DNA of 64,000 nucleotides from Ahaetulla prasina (Eukaryota; Chordata; Lepidosauria; Squamata; Colubridae): assembly GCF_028640845.1 (NCBI RefSeq), contig NC_080540.1:214145800-214209799 (forward strand). Direction: 5' to 3'. A program made the position numbers and the translations under genes. Position 1 is the first letter of the stretch. Each line of letters opens with the position of its first letter. Shown piece by piece: positions 21,659 through 31,209 of this stretch. The notes under the pieces are model-generated. The model saw only the letters and a list, made by a program, of their open reading frames with translations. It made no database searches and was not told the origin of the DNA.

Positions 21659-22017
21659 CTCAGTCGGCCATAGAGAGACTACCTCCTTTAGCTCCATTGC
21701 TTTTGACTCTTTTATCAGCTCATAGGACTTCAATAAATTAGGAAAAATTCTTAAAAAATTTTTTAAAGTGCCCAATTGTTTTTTCTTGACTGCTGGGAGC
21801 CGGAGCGGCAAGGAAAGAGGCTCGTGCTTCGCGTGCAGCCCAGTGCCGCTCAGCTGAGCCGCCCGAAGGCCGGCGGCCATTTTTTCACATTCCAAGCCTC
21901 TCAAGCCTCGTAGAATCGCCGGTTTGAGGAACGGACATCGCTGGACCTCACCAAACTGTAAGTGGAGGCCAGCGGAGCGCAGGAGAAGCCGTGGTACTAA
22001 GGAAAGAAAAGCATTCC

Positions 22018-23040
22018 ATGGGGGTCATCTCCACCCTTCTGGCTTCTAGACGCCCATCCACAACGCGTATTTACGAGGCCACATGGTCATCATTCCATCG
22101 CTGGTGTCTTAGACATCGAATAGAACCTACTTCTGCCTCCATTAGACATATCCTGCAATTCCTCCAGGACGGATTGGACAAGGGTTTAGCCACCAACACC
22201 ATCCGCCGGCAGGTTGCAGCTCTTGCCACTGTTTTATTCTGTGACGGGACCTCCACACTTTCTCAACACCCCCGTATCCGACGTTTTCTGAGGGGAGCTT
22301 ACAATCTGCGACCGCCTCCGGTACACAGATACCCTACCTGGGACCTAACCCTTGTCCTTCAGAAGCTTACGTCTTCCCCTTTTGAACCCTTGAGCTCCTC
22401 CAGTCTCAAGCTCTTAACCTTTAAAGTCGCTTTTCTCATAGCCATAACCTCAGCCCGCAGGATCTCCGAGATCGCTGCCCTTTCGGTCAGGAAGGACTTA
22501 TTGATTTTTCACTCTAACCGAGTCATTCTCCGATTAGACCCTACCTTTCTTCCTAAAATAAACACAAGATTTCATAGGTCTCAAAAAGTCATCTTACCGG
22601 ATTTTTGTCCTCATCCCAAGCATCCATCGGAGCGTCGATGGCACACGTTGGACGTAAGAAGGGCCCTGCGTATTTACCTCAACAGAACAGCTCCTTTCAG
22701 GAAGACAGAATCCCTATTTGTTTACTTTCAACCAAGGGCTCTGGGCACCAAAGTCTCCCCATCCACCATAGGCAGGTGGATAAAAGCCTGTATTTCCATG
22801 GCCTACGACCAGCAGAAACACCATCTTCCAGGCCGCATCACTGCACACTCCACCCGCAGCGCGGCCACCACAGCTGCCTGGGCCACCCAGGCCTCTATCT
22901 TGGACATTTGCAGAGCAGCCACGTGGGCCTCTCCTTCGCCATTTATTAAAAACTACAAGATGGACCAATTTGCCTCAGCCGAGGCCTCATTCGGACGGAG
23001 GGTCCTGCAGCGAGTTCTTCCTGTTGCTGAGTCTTCCTAA
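22018..23040 (+). CDS. DIRS-type tyrosine recombinase
   Basis: Expected to catalyse integration of the circular DIRS DNA by strand exchange through a covalent tyrosine intermediate in the nucleus. The frame is open from 21991, which is GTG; the first ATG is at 22018, giving 340 residues. Counting from 21991, residues 18-110 form the SAM-like core-binding part (TRIYEATWSSFHRWC). The first catalytic Arg lies in TSARRISEIAALS (about 156-157), the HxxR pair in AHSTRSAATTAAW (His286, Arg289), Trp312 in RAATWASPS, and the nucleophile is probably Tyr322 in FIKNYKMD. All key boxes are present with no frameshift or stop. The GC-rich codon use contrasts with the AT-rich flanks. Upstream retroelement genes are missing, so mobility would need partners in trans. 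The true start could instead lie upstream if the parent element was spliced or read through. Confidence 0.88.
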   Translation: MGVISTLLASRRPSTTRIYEATWSSFHRWCLRHRIEPTSASIRHILQFLQDGLDKGLATNTIRRQVAALATVLFCDGTSTLSQHPRIRRFLRGAYNLRPPPVHRYPTWDLTLVLQKLTSSPFEPLSSSSLKLLTFKVAFLIAITSARRISEIAALSVRKDLLIFHSNRVILRLDPTFLPKINTRFHRSQKVILPDFCPHPKHPSERRWHTLDVRRALRIYLNRTAPFRKTESLFVYFQPRALGTKVSPSTIGRWIKACISMAYDQQKHHLPGRITAHSTRSAATTAAWATQASILDICRAATWASPSPFIKNYKMDQFASAEASFGRRVLQRVLPVAESS

Positions 23041-23081
23041 TCTTTCCTTTCCCGCCCTAGGGATATTTAGCTTGGGTATAT

Positions 23082-23172
23082 CCCATTGCTTTGGACTCTC
23101 TTAGCAGCGTACAGGAGAAGGAACATTGGCTTACCTGAAGGTTCCTTCTATGTACGCCATGTGAGAGTCCAA
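23082..23172 (+). repeat. DIRS internal complementary region
   Basis: Positions 23082-23119 are the exact complement of the left end (21537-21574; 38 of 38 bases). Positions 23116-23172 complement the right end (23378-23434) with about four mismatches. In the DIRS model such a region templates joining of the two ends to make the circle. Confidence 0.9.
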
Positions 23173-23285
23173 CCCCTCCCTATTTTCACTTATTGTTTTT
23201 GTCTATATACAGGGATCTGGAGGTTATTGTTCCGTTTTTTCCAGTTTTCACATTGAGTTCGTCTTCTCCAATACCGCTTCTTCGT

Positions 23286-23390
23286 TAATAAACTGGAGCT
23301 AAACAGGAAGAGGAGGTGGGTTTAAACAAATTCAACTCAGTCTCTGGCCAATCAGATGAAGTTAACAACCCATTGCTTTGGACTCTCACG
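23286..23390 (-). repeat. DIRS right inverted terminal repeat
   Basis: Complement of 21556-21658. The right end extends about 44 bases beyond the shared repeat, with 'aaggaaccttcaggtaagcc'. Confidence 0.88.
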
Positions 23391-23434
23391 CAGCGTACAT
23401 AGAAGGAACCTTCAGGTAAGCCAATGTTCCTTCT

Positions 23435-23927
23435 ATTGACAGGCAGGCAATAAGCAAAATGAAAATGAAAAGCAAGACTGAGAAAAAGTTACATTCAATG
23501 ATATGCCTACACTCACCCAACTGATATCCCCCCTCCCCGTCTTTTCCACAGCACCCAGGATACCGTTCAATCTGCTCAGTGATCCACTCCAAAGATCATT
23601 ATTTGGTTGTGGTTTAGTTCTCAGTTGTAATTCTAGGAACTATGGAAGTTCCAAAGAAGTGCTGGAAAAGCATTTATTTTTTCTCCTTCAGTGGGAAATG
23701 GGAAAACCCTCATTCTAGATTTATGCCAACAATCTCCCTCTTCTCTTTCAAATAGGCTTCAGACATTTGGTAATGAGTTTTGCTCTCAGTGAAACAAACA
23801 CTAATTATTTCAATTTGATGGTTTTTGGCCTACAGTTCTTTTAACTAACAGCTTTTACAAACAAGCAAATATTAAAGTCCTCGTTGCACAGTGATCTTAT
23901 CTTTTTAAGCGTTACTTTCTGAAGACA

Positions 23928-23929
<2 letters not shown>
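23435..23929. other. No gene recognised
   Basis: No recognised feature between the DIRS element and the TTA microsatellite. Confidence 0.45.

Positions 23930-23999
<70 letters not shown>
23930..23999. repeat. (TTA)n microsatellite
   Basis: About 23 uninterrupted TTA units. Confidence 0.98.
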
Positions 24000-24972
24000 T
24001 TGAAAGTACCACAGGAGACAATCATTCCCATCCCGTCCAGGGCTTTTTAAAAAAATTCTTTTTCTTCCTATAGGACAATTTCTGTAAATTAGCTAGTTGG
24101 TGCTGGTAGTGGGAGTAGGTAGAATTCTTTGAAGCCCACACTAAAAGCATCCTCTTATTAGAAAATGCGGTGCTGAAAATAATACTCCTTGGACACACTG
24201 AAAAGCTTTCCTTGTGTCTGAAATTGCTATAGAAATGACAATATGGGCATGGAAAAATGGAAGTGGATGAAGGTAGCTATAATACAACATATATATATAT
24301 AGGTGTCCCAATTTTGATCCTGCTTCATTGTGGAGAAAGCTTTTTGTCCTCTCCCAGCGTTCCTTTAGTGTGGGCAAGGAATCTGATAATATCTGAGGAA
24401 TCTGATCATTATTGGCTTCCACATTCCCTGAAAGGAGAAAATGTAGAGGAGACGTCTCAACAAAAGATTACTCTTCACTATATTTTTTTAAAATACATTA
24501 TATTTTTTAAAAATAATATTCTTTGTAAGATAAAGCAGTATTTAGAATAGAATCACATTCAATTTACCAACATCCAGTGACATCTAGCGGATGACAGCTT
24601 CTAATTTTTCGGGAGAAGAGTTTATTGAACCTCCTCAACTGCTTGATTCCAGATTCCCCCACCATTTCAGCATTCACTTCAGCATTCACTTCAGCAAATC
24701 ATCCTCTTTTTGATTACCGATACAAGAAAGGCAGGGTGTTGCTTTATGTTAAAGATGGTGTCTGGTTTATGAAGAAGCTCCAAGCAACCATGTGAGGTAG
24801 AAGTGTGTGAGGAGAATATAAATGATCTTAAGTCAACTTTGCAGCTGACTAAGCGGCAAAGCTTAGTCCTTTGCACGTCTTGATTTCTCCCTGCCATTTT
24901 AGCTCATCTCAGTTCAGAAACAGATTGATGTAATAGCTTGCTATTATAGTAATAATTTTGGCTTTACAGGTT
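24000..24972. other. No gene recognised
   Basis: Short frames only. Two adjacent copies of 'cagcattcacttcag' occur near 24668-24692. No repeat family recognised. Confidence 0.4.
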
Positions 24973-25400
24973 GCCCTCATTTAGGAACCACAACTGTTGA
25001 TGAGCAAAGCAGTTGATAAGTGAAACCACAGCTGTGCAGTGGTGGGTTTCAAATTTTTTTACTACCGGTTCTGTGGGTGTGGCTTGATGGGTGTGGCAGG
25101 GGAAGGTTACTGCAAAATCCCCATTTCCCCCCAATCAGCTGGGACTTGGGAGGCAGAGAATAGATGGGGGAGGGGCCAGTCAGAATTTTTACTACCGGTT
25201 CTCCGAACTATTCAAAATTTCTGCTACCGGTTCTCCAGAACTGGTCAGAACCTGCTGAAACCCACCTCTGCAGCTGTGCCTTATGATCTTACTTCAGCTT
25301 TGTTTTGTTTTACAGGCCCGCAAAGGTCAATTCATATATCCGAAGATTGGTCATAAAGTTACTTTTTATCATAACTCTAAACAGTCACTAAATGAGGCAG
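24973..25400. mobile_element. MITE family D copy, split by hAT
   Basis: Left part 24973-25036 (cctcatttaggaaccacaac) and right part 25279-25400 (cagtcactaaatgaggcagtc) are the decayed ends of family D. The hAT element at 25037-25270 sits between them, so family D is older. Confidence 0.55.
25037..25270 (+). mobile_element. hAT-N family A with perfect TSD
   Basis: Starts CAGTGGTGGGTTTCA and ends TGAAACCCACCTCTG. It is flanked by a perfect 8-bp duplication, cagctgtg, at 25029-25036 and 25271-25278. Confidence 0.93.
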
Positions 25401-25559
25401 TCACTAATGTACTCAAACAACAAATATGTGAGCTAGATTTTTCATCTTAGGAAGAAAAGGCAGGAATGTCTAATAACTGAAAGATTATTGTGATAGCTTC
25501 ACCTTGGCTCCTAGTGGGTGGGAATATTAGTATTATTTTGTAAATTATAGTACAGGCAA

Positions 25560-25819
25560 ACTTTTTTTTTTACATTTATATCCCGCCCTTCTCCGAAGAC
25601 TCAGGGCGGCTTACAGTGTGTAAGGCAATAGTCTCATTCTATTTGTATATTTACAAAGTCAACTTATTGCTCCCCCAACAATCTGGGTCCTCATTTTACC
25701 TACCTTATAAAGGATGGAAGGCTGAGTCAACCTTGGACCTGGTGGGGCTTGAACCTGCAGTAATTGCAAGCAGCTGGTTTTAATAACAGGCTTCTTATAG
25801 CCTTGAGCCACCACGGCCC
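25560..25819 (-). mobile_element. SINE family C (tRNA head, L2-like tail)
   Basis: Reverse-strand SINE. The 5' head (reverse) 'gggccgtggtggctcaagg' is tRNA-like and includes a B-box-like GGTTCAAGCCCC. The central core includes 'gactcagccttccatcc' and 'aggacccagattgt'. The 3' end has the CCGCCCTGAG hairpin of the L2-like LINE. Confidence 0.85.
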
Positions 25820-26828
25820 TTCATTCATGGTAGTCTAGATTTCTTTAAACATTAAAGTTATTTGAAAGCAAGAATATTAATAGTCATTATTAGTTGGATT
25901 GTAACCTAGACTCAATCTATCAACCAATCCTAGAGCATGAAAGAGGTTTGCCTTGCCTAAGATGTCAGATCTATTGTTTCACATTTATGAAATGTCAGAC
26001 TAGCAAGTTGAAGGTATTAATATTTATGTGCCTGCTTTTCAGATGATAGTTTTAGTCCCCAGAACATGAGGAACAACATCTTTGCTAATTGGCTTTCATG
26101 CAATTGGGTCGGAAGAGTGTAATGCTTTAGGGAGAGCAGCGAGTCTAATGAGTCTCTTTTACAGTGCTGTGTGTATAAGACTCCAAGAGGCATTCACAGA
26201 AACTATGCTTAATTACAATTAAAAATAGAAGCAGTATCAACGGATTAATAAGTGAATGCCTGTAGCCCCACTTTTTTGACATTAACAATACAATGTTAGC
26301 ATTTGCTACTGGAGAGGAAAATGTTTTATTCTTTATTAAATTTGTTTGCAGCATGCAAGAATGGTTTTTGGTTTTGTGTTTGCCACAGATTGCTCAGGAA
26401 CAAAAGCCACTATGGTAGGTATATGGAAGATTTGAAAGATAGTTGATTTCACTCTTCTTCCTGTCCCTTGCAGTATGAATTTCCTGGTAAAAAGTGGTGC
26501 TTTTGTATGGGATGATACTCATAAAAGACAGAATATCTAATAGGAGTTCCAACTGTGCAACCCAAAAGCATGCCTTTGCAAAATATACAGGGTGCAATGG
26601 GATTTGCTGTAGAAATATAGGCTCTGCTACAAAAGCCATTTCCATTTGTTGTTGTCCAGGTGTGTAAAGACTACATTTCCTGAAAATCTCAGGCAGCAAG
26701 CCAATTACATAATTGAGTAGTTATCTGGAACATGTATTACCAGAACATCTGGGTAGAATCAAGTTTTGAAAGCTAATGTTTTTGGATAAGAAGGATTAGT
26801 TTCACTCCTAGTTTACAGGGAAACTTCA
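25820..26828. other. No gene recognised
   Basis: AT-rich. Small reverse frames at 26145 and 26394 have no known features. Confidence 0.45.
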
Positions 26829-27286
26829 TTGTCATTCCATATATATATAGCTGCAACATTAGCCATTTCAAACCCCTCCAATCCATACATGCAGCAGACT
26901 GACACCCACTATGAAGATGTAGCACCACCACAAAGCCAAACAACAGCTATGCAGCTCACCAGCTCAAATCCCCCTGCAACACAGACTAAATTGAGCACAA
27001 CCAAGCCCCCACCCAAACAGGACACACCCCCAGCCAATCAGAGCACAAAAAAACCTCCATCCAATCAGAGCACAGCCAATCTCCCACCCAATCAGTTCAA
27101 ACCCCCACTAGCAGTTAAAAGGAAGAAACAGCTGCGATCACACATTGCTCCCAGAAGCATGAAGCTGAAGCCTGAAGATGACGAATGAGACTTCGTCGAA
27201 ACGTTGCCAAGACATTTCCAATTTTACACGGGAGAAAACCCGAACAACCAAAGACCTACATACAAACACCCGTGAAAACCTCAGAA

Positions 27287-27290
<4 letters not shown>
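26829..27290 (+). repeat. Unclassified retroelement fragment with CCAAT boxes
   Basis: C-rich block with at least four CCAATC motifs (27034-27092), then TTAAAAGG near 27115, then a hammerhead-like core at 27172-27202, ending in 'aaaacctcagaaaac'. This order (promoter-like, ribozyme-like, terminal) recalls Penelope-like elements, many of which carry hammerhead motifs. The Thr/Pro-rich frame over it (26829-27188) is probably not a protein. Confidence 0.4.
27172..27202 (+). ncRNA. Hammerhead-ribozyme-like core
   Basis: CTGAAGA (27172-27178) fits the conserved CUGANGA box. It is followed by one unpaired T, a perfect 6-bp stem GACGAA/TTCGTC (27180-27185 with 27192-27197), and the GAAAC box (27198-27202). 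Stems I and III could not be paired convincingly, so the motif may be inactive or coincidental. Confidence 0.35.

Positions 27291-27291
<1 letters not shown>

Positions 27292-27325
<34 letters not shown>
27292..27325. repeat. (TA)n microsatellite
   Basis: Pure TA repeat at the junction between the preceding retroelement fragment and an L2-like 3' end. Confidence 0.95.
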
Positions 27326-27329
<4 letters not shown>

Positions 27330-27337
27330 TATTTACA

Positions 27338-27572
27338 TTTTTATACCGCCCTTCTCCGAAGACTCAGGGCGGTGTACAGCAGATAAAACAACAATAATCC
27401 AGAAAATTTTTAAAATACAGTACCAAATTTAAAAATCTAATTTAAATGCCATATGTTAAAAATAGTTAAATAAGTAAATTACAGAAAGATAAAAACCCCT
27501 GTTAAAAGCCCACTAAAAACCCACAATATTAAAATCAATCAGGCCAGCCCTGCTTGGTGAAAAAAGAAGGTC
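27338..27572 (-). mobile_element. L2-like LINE 3' UTR
   Basis: Reverse-strand copy with the CCGCCCTGAG...AGGGCGG hairpin at 27347-27375. Only untranslated sequence is kept, upstream to 'aagaccttcttttttcacc'. Confidence 0.7.
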
Positions 27573-27579
27573 TTGAGAA

Positions 27580-27584
27580 ATATA

Positions 27585-27620
<36 letters not shown>

Positions 27621-27653
27621 TGTATGTATGTATGTATGTATATGTATATATAT
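27580..27653. repeat. (TATG)n microsatellite
   Basis: About 14 TATG units with TA-rich flanks on both sides. Confidence 0.96.
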
Positions 27654-27743
27654 GATAATTTAAATATAGCATTCCATGTTTTTATTCTTTGTTGCACTAA
27701 ACCTTTTACACAAATAGTATAAGATTAATTTTACATCTGAATT

Positions 27744-27982
27744 ACCGTACTTTTTGCCCTATAAGATGCACTTGACCATAAAATGCACCTAGGTTTAGAG
27801 GAGAAAACAAGAAAAAAATTGCAGGTGGAGCCTGAGAGGACCACAGATGGCAGGCAATGACAAAGATAGAAGAGGCAGGGCTCAGCACTGTAAAAGGACT
27901 CTGGTGCACAGCCCAATTGCTATTCACCAAAGGACTGGCACCACTTTTGGGGGGGAAAAGTGTTTTATGGAGCAAAAAATAC
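27744..27982. mobile_element. Non-autonomous DNA transposon
   Basis: Left end CCGTACTTTTTGCCCTATAAG and right end complement GTATTTTTTGCTCCATAAAA form an imperfect terminal inverted repeat. The interior has 'gaccataaaatgcacctagg'. Superfamily not assigned. Confidence 0.55.
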
Positions 27983-28142
27983 AATAACTTAATGAGATAT
28001 GGTCTAATTCTGGAATATCAAAACACTTTACTGAAATAAATCAAAATACCCCATATTGTATTCTCAATTCTTTGTTTTGCACAAGAAAGGGAAATTACAA
28101 CATGACTGATGCCCTTCATCCATATATGAAATATAAATATAA

Positions 28143-29505
28143 ATGGTGAGACCCCTCCTTAAGAAGCCCTCTTTGGACCCGGCTATTTTGGGAAATTATC
28201 GGCCAGTCTCCAACCTTCGCTTTGTTGCGAAGGTTGTAGAGAGTGCTGTGGCGCGTCAGTTACCCCAATACCTGGAAGAATCCGTCTATCTGGACCCGTT
28301 CCAGTCCGGCTTCCGACCCGGCTACAGCACGGAGACAGCTTTGGTCGCATTGGTGGATGATCTCTGGAGGGCCAGGGACAGGGGTTATTCCTCTGCCCTG
28401 GTCCTATTAGACCTCTCAGCGGCTTTTGATACCATCGACCATGGTATCTTGCTGCGCCGGCTGGGGATTGGGAGTGGAGGCACCGCTTATCGGTGGTTCT
28501 CCTCCCATCTCTCCGACCGGTCGCAGACGGTGTTGACAGGGGCGGAGGTCGACCGCGAGGGCCCTCACTTGTGGGGTGCCGCAGGGGTCGATTCTCTCGC
28601 CTTCTGTTCAACATCTATATGAAGCCGCTGGGTGAGATCATCAGTGGCTTTGGGGTGAAGTACCATCAGTACGCTGATGACACTCAGCTGTACTTCTCCA
28701 CCCCAGGTCACCCCAATGAAGTTGTTGAAGTGCTGTCCCGGTGTTTGGAAGCCGACGGGTCTGGATGGGGAGAAACAGGCTCAAGCTCAATCCTCCAAGA
28801 CGGAGTGGCTGTGGATGCCGGCATCTCGATTCAGTCAGCTGCAGTTGCAGCTGACTGTTGAGGCGAGTTATTGGCCCCAAAGGATAGGGTGCGCAACTTA
28901 GGTGTCCTCCTGGATGAGCGGCTGTCGCTTGAAGACCATTTGACGGCCGTCTCCAGGGGGCCTTCCACCAGGTCCGCCTGGTTCGGCAGTTGCGCCTTCC
29001 TTGATCGGGATGCCTTGTGCACAGTCACTCACGCACTGCTACCTCTCGCTGGATTATTGTAATGCTCTCACATGGGGCTCCCTTAAGGTGCACTCAAGGC
29101 TTCAGCTAGTCCAGAATGCAGCTGCGGGTGATAGAGGAGAGTCGCACCTCCCACATAACACCTCTCCTGCGCAGACTGCACTGGCTACCTGTGGCTTTTC
29201 GGGTCCACTTTAAGGTTTTGGTTATGACCTTTAAAGCGCCCCATGGCTTAGGGCCTGGGTACTTACGGGACCGCCTACTGTTACCATATGCCTCCCACCG
29301 ACCCGTACGCTCTCACAGAGAGGGACTTCTCAGGGTGCCGTCCGCCAAGCAATGTCGGCTGGCGGCCCCCAGGGGAAGGTCCTTCTCTGTGGGGGCTCCC
29401 ACACTCTGGAACGAACTTCCCCCGGGTTTACGCCAAATACCTGACCTTCGGACCTTTCGCCGCAAACTGAAGACGCATCTTTTTATTCGCGCGGGGCTGG
29501 CTTAA
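28143..29505 (+). pseudogene. L2-like reverse transcriptase, multiply frameshifted
   Basis: Residues from LLKKPSLDP through motif A ([14 protein letters not shown]) and HGILLRRLGIG are open up to about 28540. Then indels split the frame near GVPQGS (28570-28600), near the region after YADDTQLYFSTP (28672-28705), and several times between 28750 and 29120. The C-terminal part resumes at about 29116 and ends with KLKTHLFIRAGLA at 29505. Compared with copy 1 it keeps the bases after motif A that copy 1 has lost, so the two copies carry independent lesions. Confidence 0.85.
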
Positions 29506-29695
29506 ATTTTATGGATTTTATAGTTTTTATTATTAATTTTAAACGGGGTTTTAATTTCTATATATTTTAAATTTTTAGGCAAATTATAATAAGGTTTTTA
29601 ATGTTGTATTTTATAGAATATTGTCTTGTCTGTTTTTATTTGCCTGTACACCGCCCTGAGTCCTTCGGGAGAAGGGCGGTATAAAAATCAAATAA
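28143..29695 (+). mobile_element. L2-like LINE, 5'-truncated copy 2
   Basis: Same family as 266-1882, beginning at almost the same RT position (GTGAGACCCCTCC). It continues to the 3' hairpin (near 29650) and an (AATGA)n tail. It carries many small indels, so it is older or was copied from a defective source. Confidence 0.85.
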
Positions 29696-29710
29696 ATGAA
29701 ATGAAATGAA

Positions 29711-30982
29711 ATGAAAAATACCCACAAAAATATCAGGATTAGTTTTCTGGAGAATTTATGATATAAGGTGGCAAGGAAGTTTTATATGTTAAGGACTTTA
29801 TCATTAATACATTGCAAAAGTTAAGCTGGGTGACTACAGAAATCAAATAAATAAACTTCTGATTTGGATGTCAAGAAAGAAATCAGCTGAGAGTGAAAAG
29901 ATATGGACCATTGAGTAGCTTTCACATTTGAGGCATTTCAAATATTTTATACTTTAAGGCAGCATGAATAATACTCCCTTTTAATTTTCTCCGAACATGA
30001 CTGCAACATAGGTTGGGCTGAGAAAATATCTGGCTCAAACTTATCCAGTGAGTTTCATAAACTAAGATCTGGTCTTCCCACTCAATTGGAAAGGAATGGG
30101 AACAAGAGAAATTCTTGTATACCAGAATTGAACATAATGGTGTTATTATATTTACTATATTTCTTTACTATATTTACTATGTTTATTATATTTGATATTA
30201 ATTAAATATCAGATTAATATCGATTTAATATTAATTATTTAAATATGAAATATATTTGAGTAATTAAAACTAGAATGTTTTCTTGGGTACTAATTCTCAT
30301 TAATCAGTTATAACTAATTAGCAGAAATCTATGAAGTTGTAAAAATCAACCTTTTGACTTGGATGGGAACAACTAATGAAGTTACTTTTATATAAATCAT
30401 GTATGATAATCTACCCTGACCTGTGGAACTTGTTTCTCAGTTGATTGGCAAACTCCTTATTAAAAAAATCATTAATGTGAATAAAGTTATAGAAATGACA
30501 TGTGGCATTTCCATATCAAACTGCGTCAAATAGCATATGCCTGGCAAGCTACGCAATAGCTGCTTTATAAAATTATGCATTAAACATCAGAACATCATGT
30601 TTTATTTTTGAAGAGCTTAAAATTACTAGCACTCCAGAATACTTTTCTAAAAAGAAAGATAATTTCTTACCTCCGGGCTCACTATGTAAGCTGACTGACA
30701 GAAGAGGAATGATAAGAGAACATCCTAGAAAGGGTATGTAAAAGCAAAAAATGAATCAGAGGCTCACAAGATTAAAAAAAAATGGATACAGCTTTGTTGT
30801 ATTTAGATGGTAATAAACTATGAAATACCTGCATTTTTCACATCACAAACACAGATGAAAAAGATTTCTAAATATGAGAAGAAGTTAGAGCATGTGACTG
30901 AAGAAATTGCTGAAGATATCAGCAGATTAGATCACATGCGAATATAGCCAATAAGAAGCTGCATAAGGAGAAATTAGATAGG
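29711..30982. other. No gene recognised
   Basis: AT-rich, with a local repetition of TATTTACTAT/TTAATAT words at about 30140-30250. No coding feature. Confidence 0.45.
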
Positions 30983-30990
30983 GCTGACAT

Positions 30991-31201
30991 CAGTGGTGAA
31001 ATCCAATTTTGTTTACTTCCGGTTCTGTGGGTGTGGTTTGGTGGGCTTGGTGGGCATGGCAGGGGAAGGATACTGCAAAATCCCCATTCCCACCCCACTC
31101 TGGGGCCAGCCAGAGGTGGTATTTGCCAATTCTCTGAACTGCTCAAAATTTCCGCTACCGGTTCTCCAGAACCTGTCAGAACTTGCTGGATTTCACCCTT
31201 G
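30991..31201 (+). mobile_element. hAT-N family A
   Basis: Starts CAGTGGTGAAATCC and ends GGATTTCACCCTTG. The flanks gctgacat and gatgacat differ at one base. Confidence 0.88.
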
Positions 31202-31209
31202 GATGACAT

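Larger units (their letters stand above)
21537..23434 (+). mobile_element. Compact DIRS-type retrotransposon (YR only)
   Basis: A 1.9-kb element with all terminal DIRS hallmarks: inverted terminal repeats of about 100 bases, an internal complementary region (ICR) that equals the fused complements of both ends, and a tyrosine recombinase gene. Both ends are TTCT, and this word occurs only once at the fused junction inside the ICR, as expected if a circular DNA intermediate integrates without duplicating its target. Full DIRS elements usually encode gag, RT/RNase H and often a methyltransferase over 5-6 kb; none of these are present here. Between the left terminal repeat and the YR frame lie only about 330 non-coding bases, including a donor-like GTAAGT at 21959. 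Confidence 0.88.

Noticed and set aside
23930..23999. Regular repeat that could suggest a CRISPR-like or satellite array
   Set aside because: Plain TTA microsatellite without spacers; CRISPR arrays are not expected in animal nuclear DNA and none were seen.
26829..27188. Thr/Pro/Gln-rich 119-codon frame
   Set aside because: The repeated CCAATCAGAGC words explain the composition; more likely promoter-like retroelement DNA than protein.
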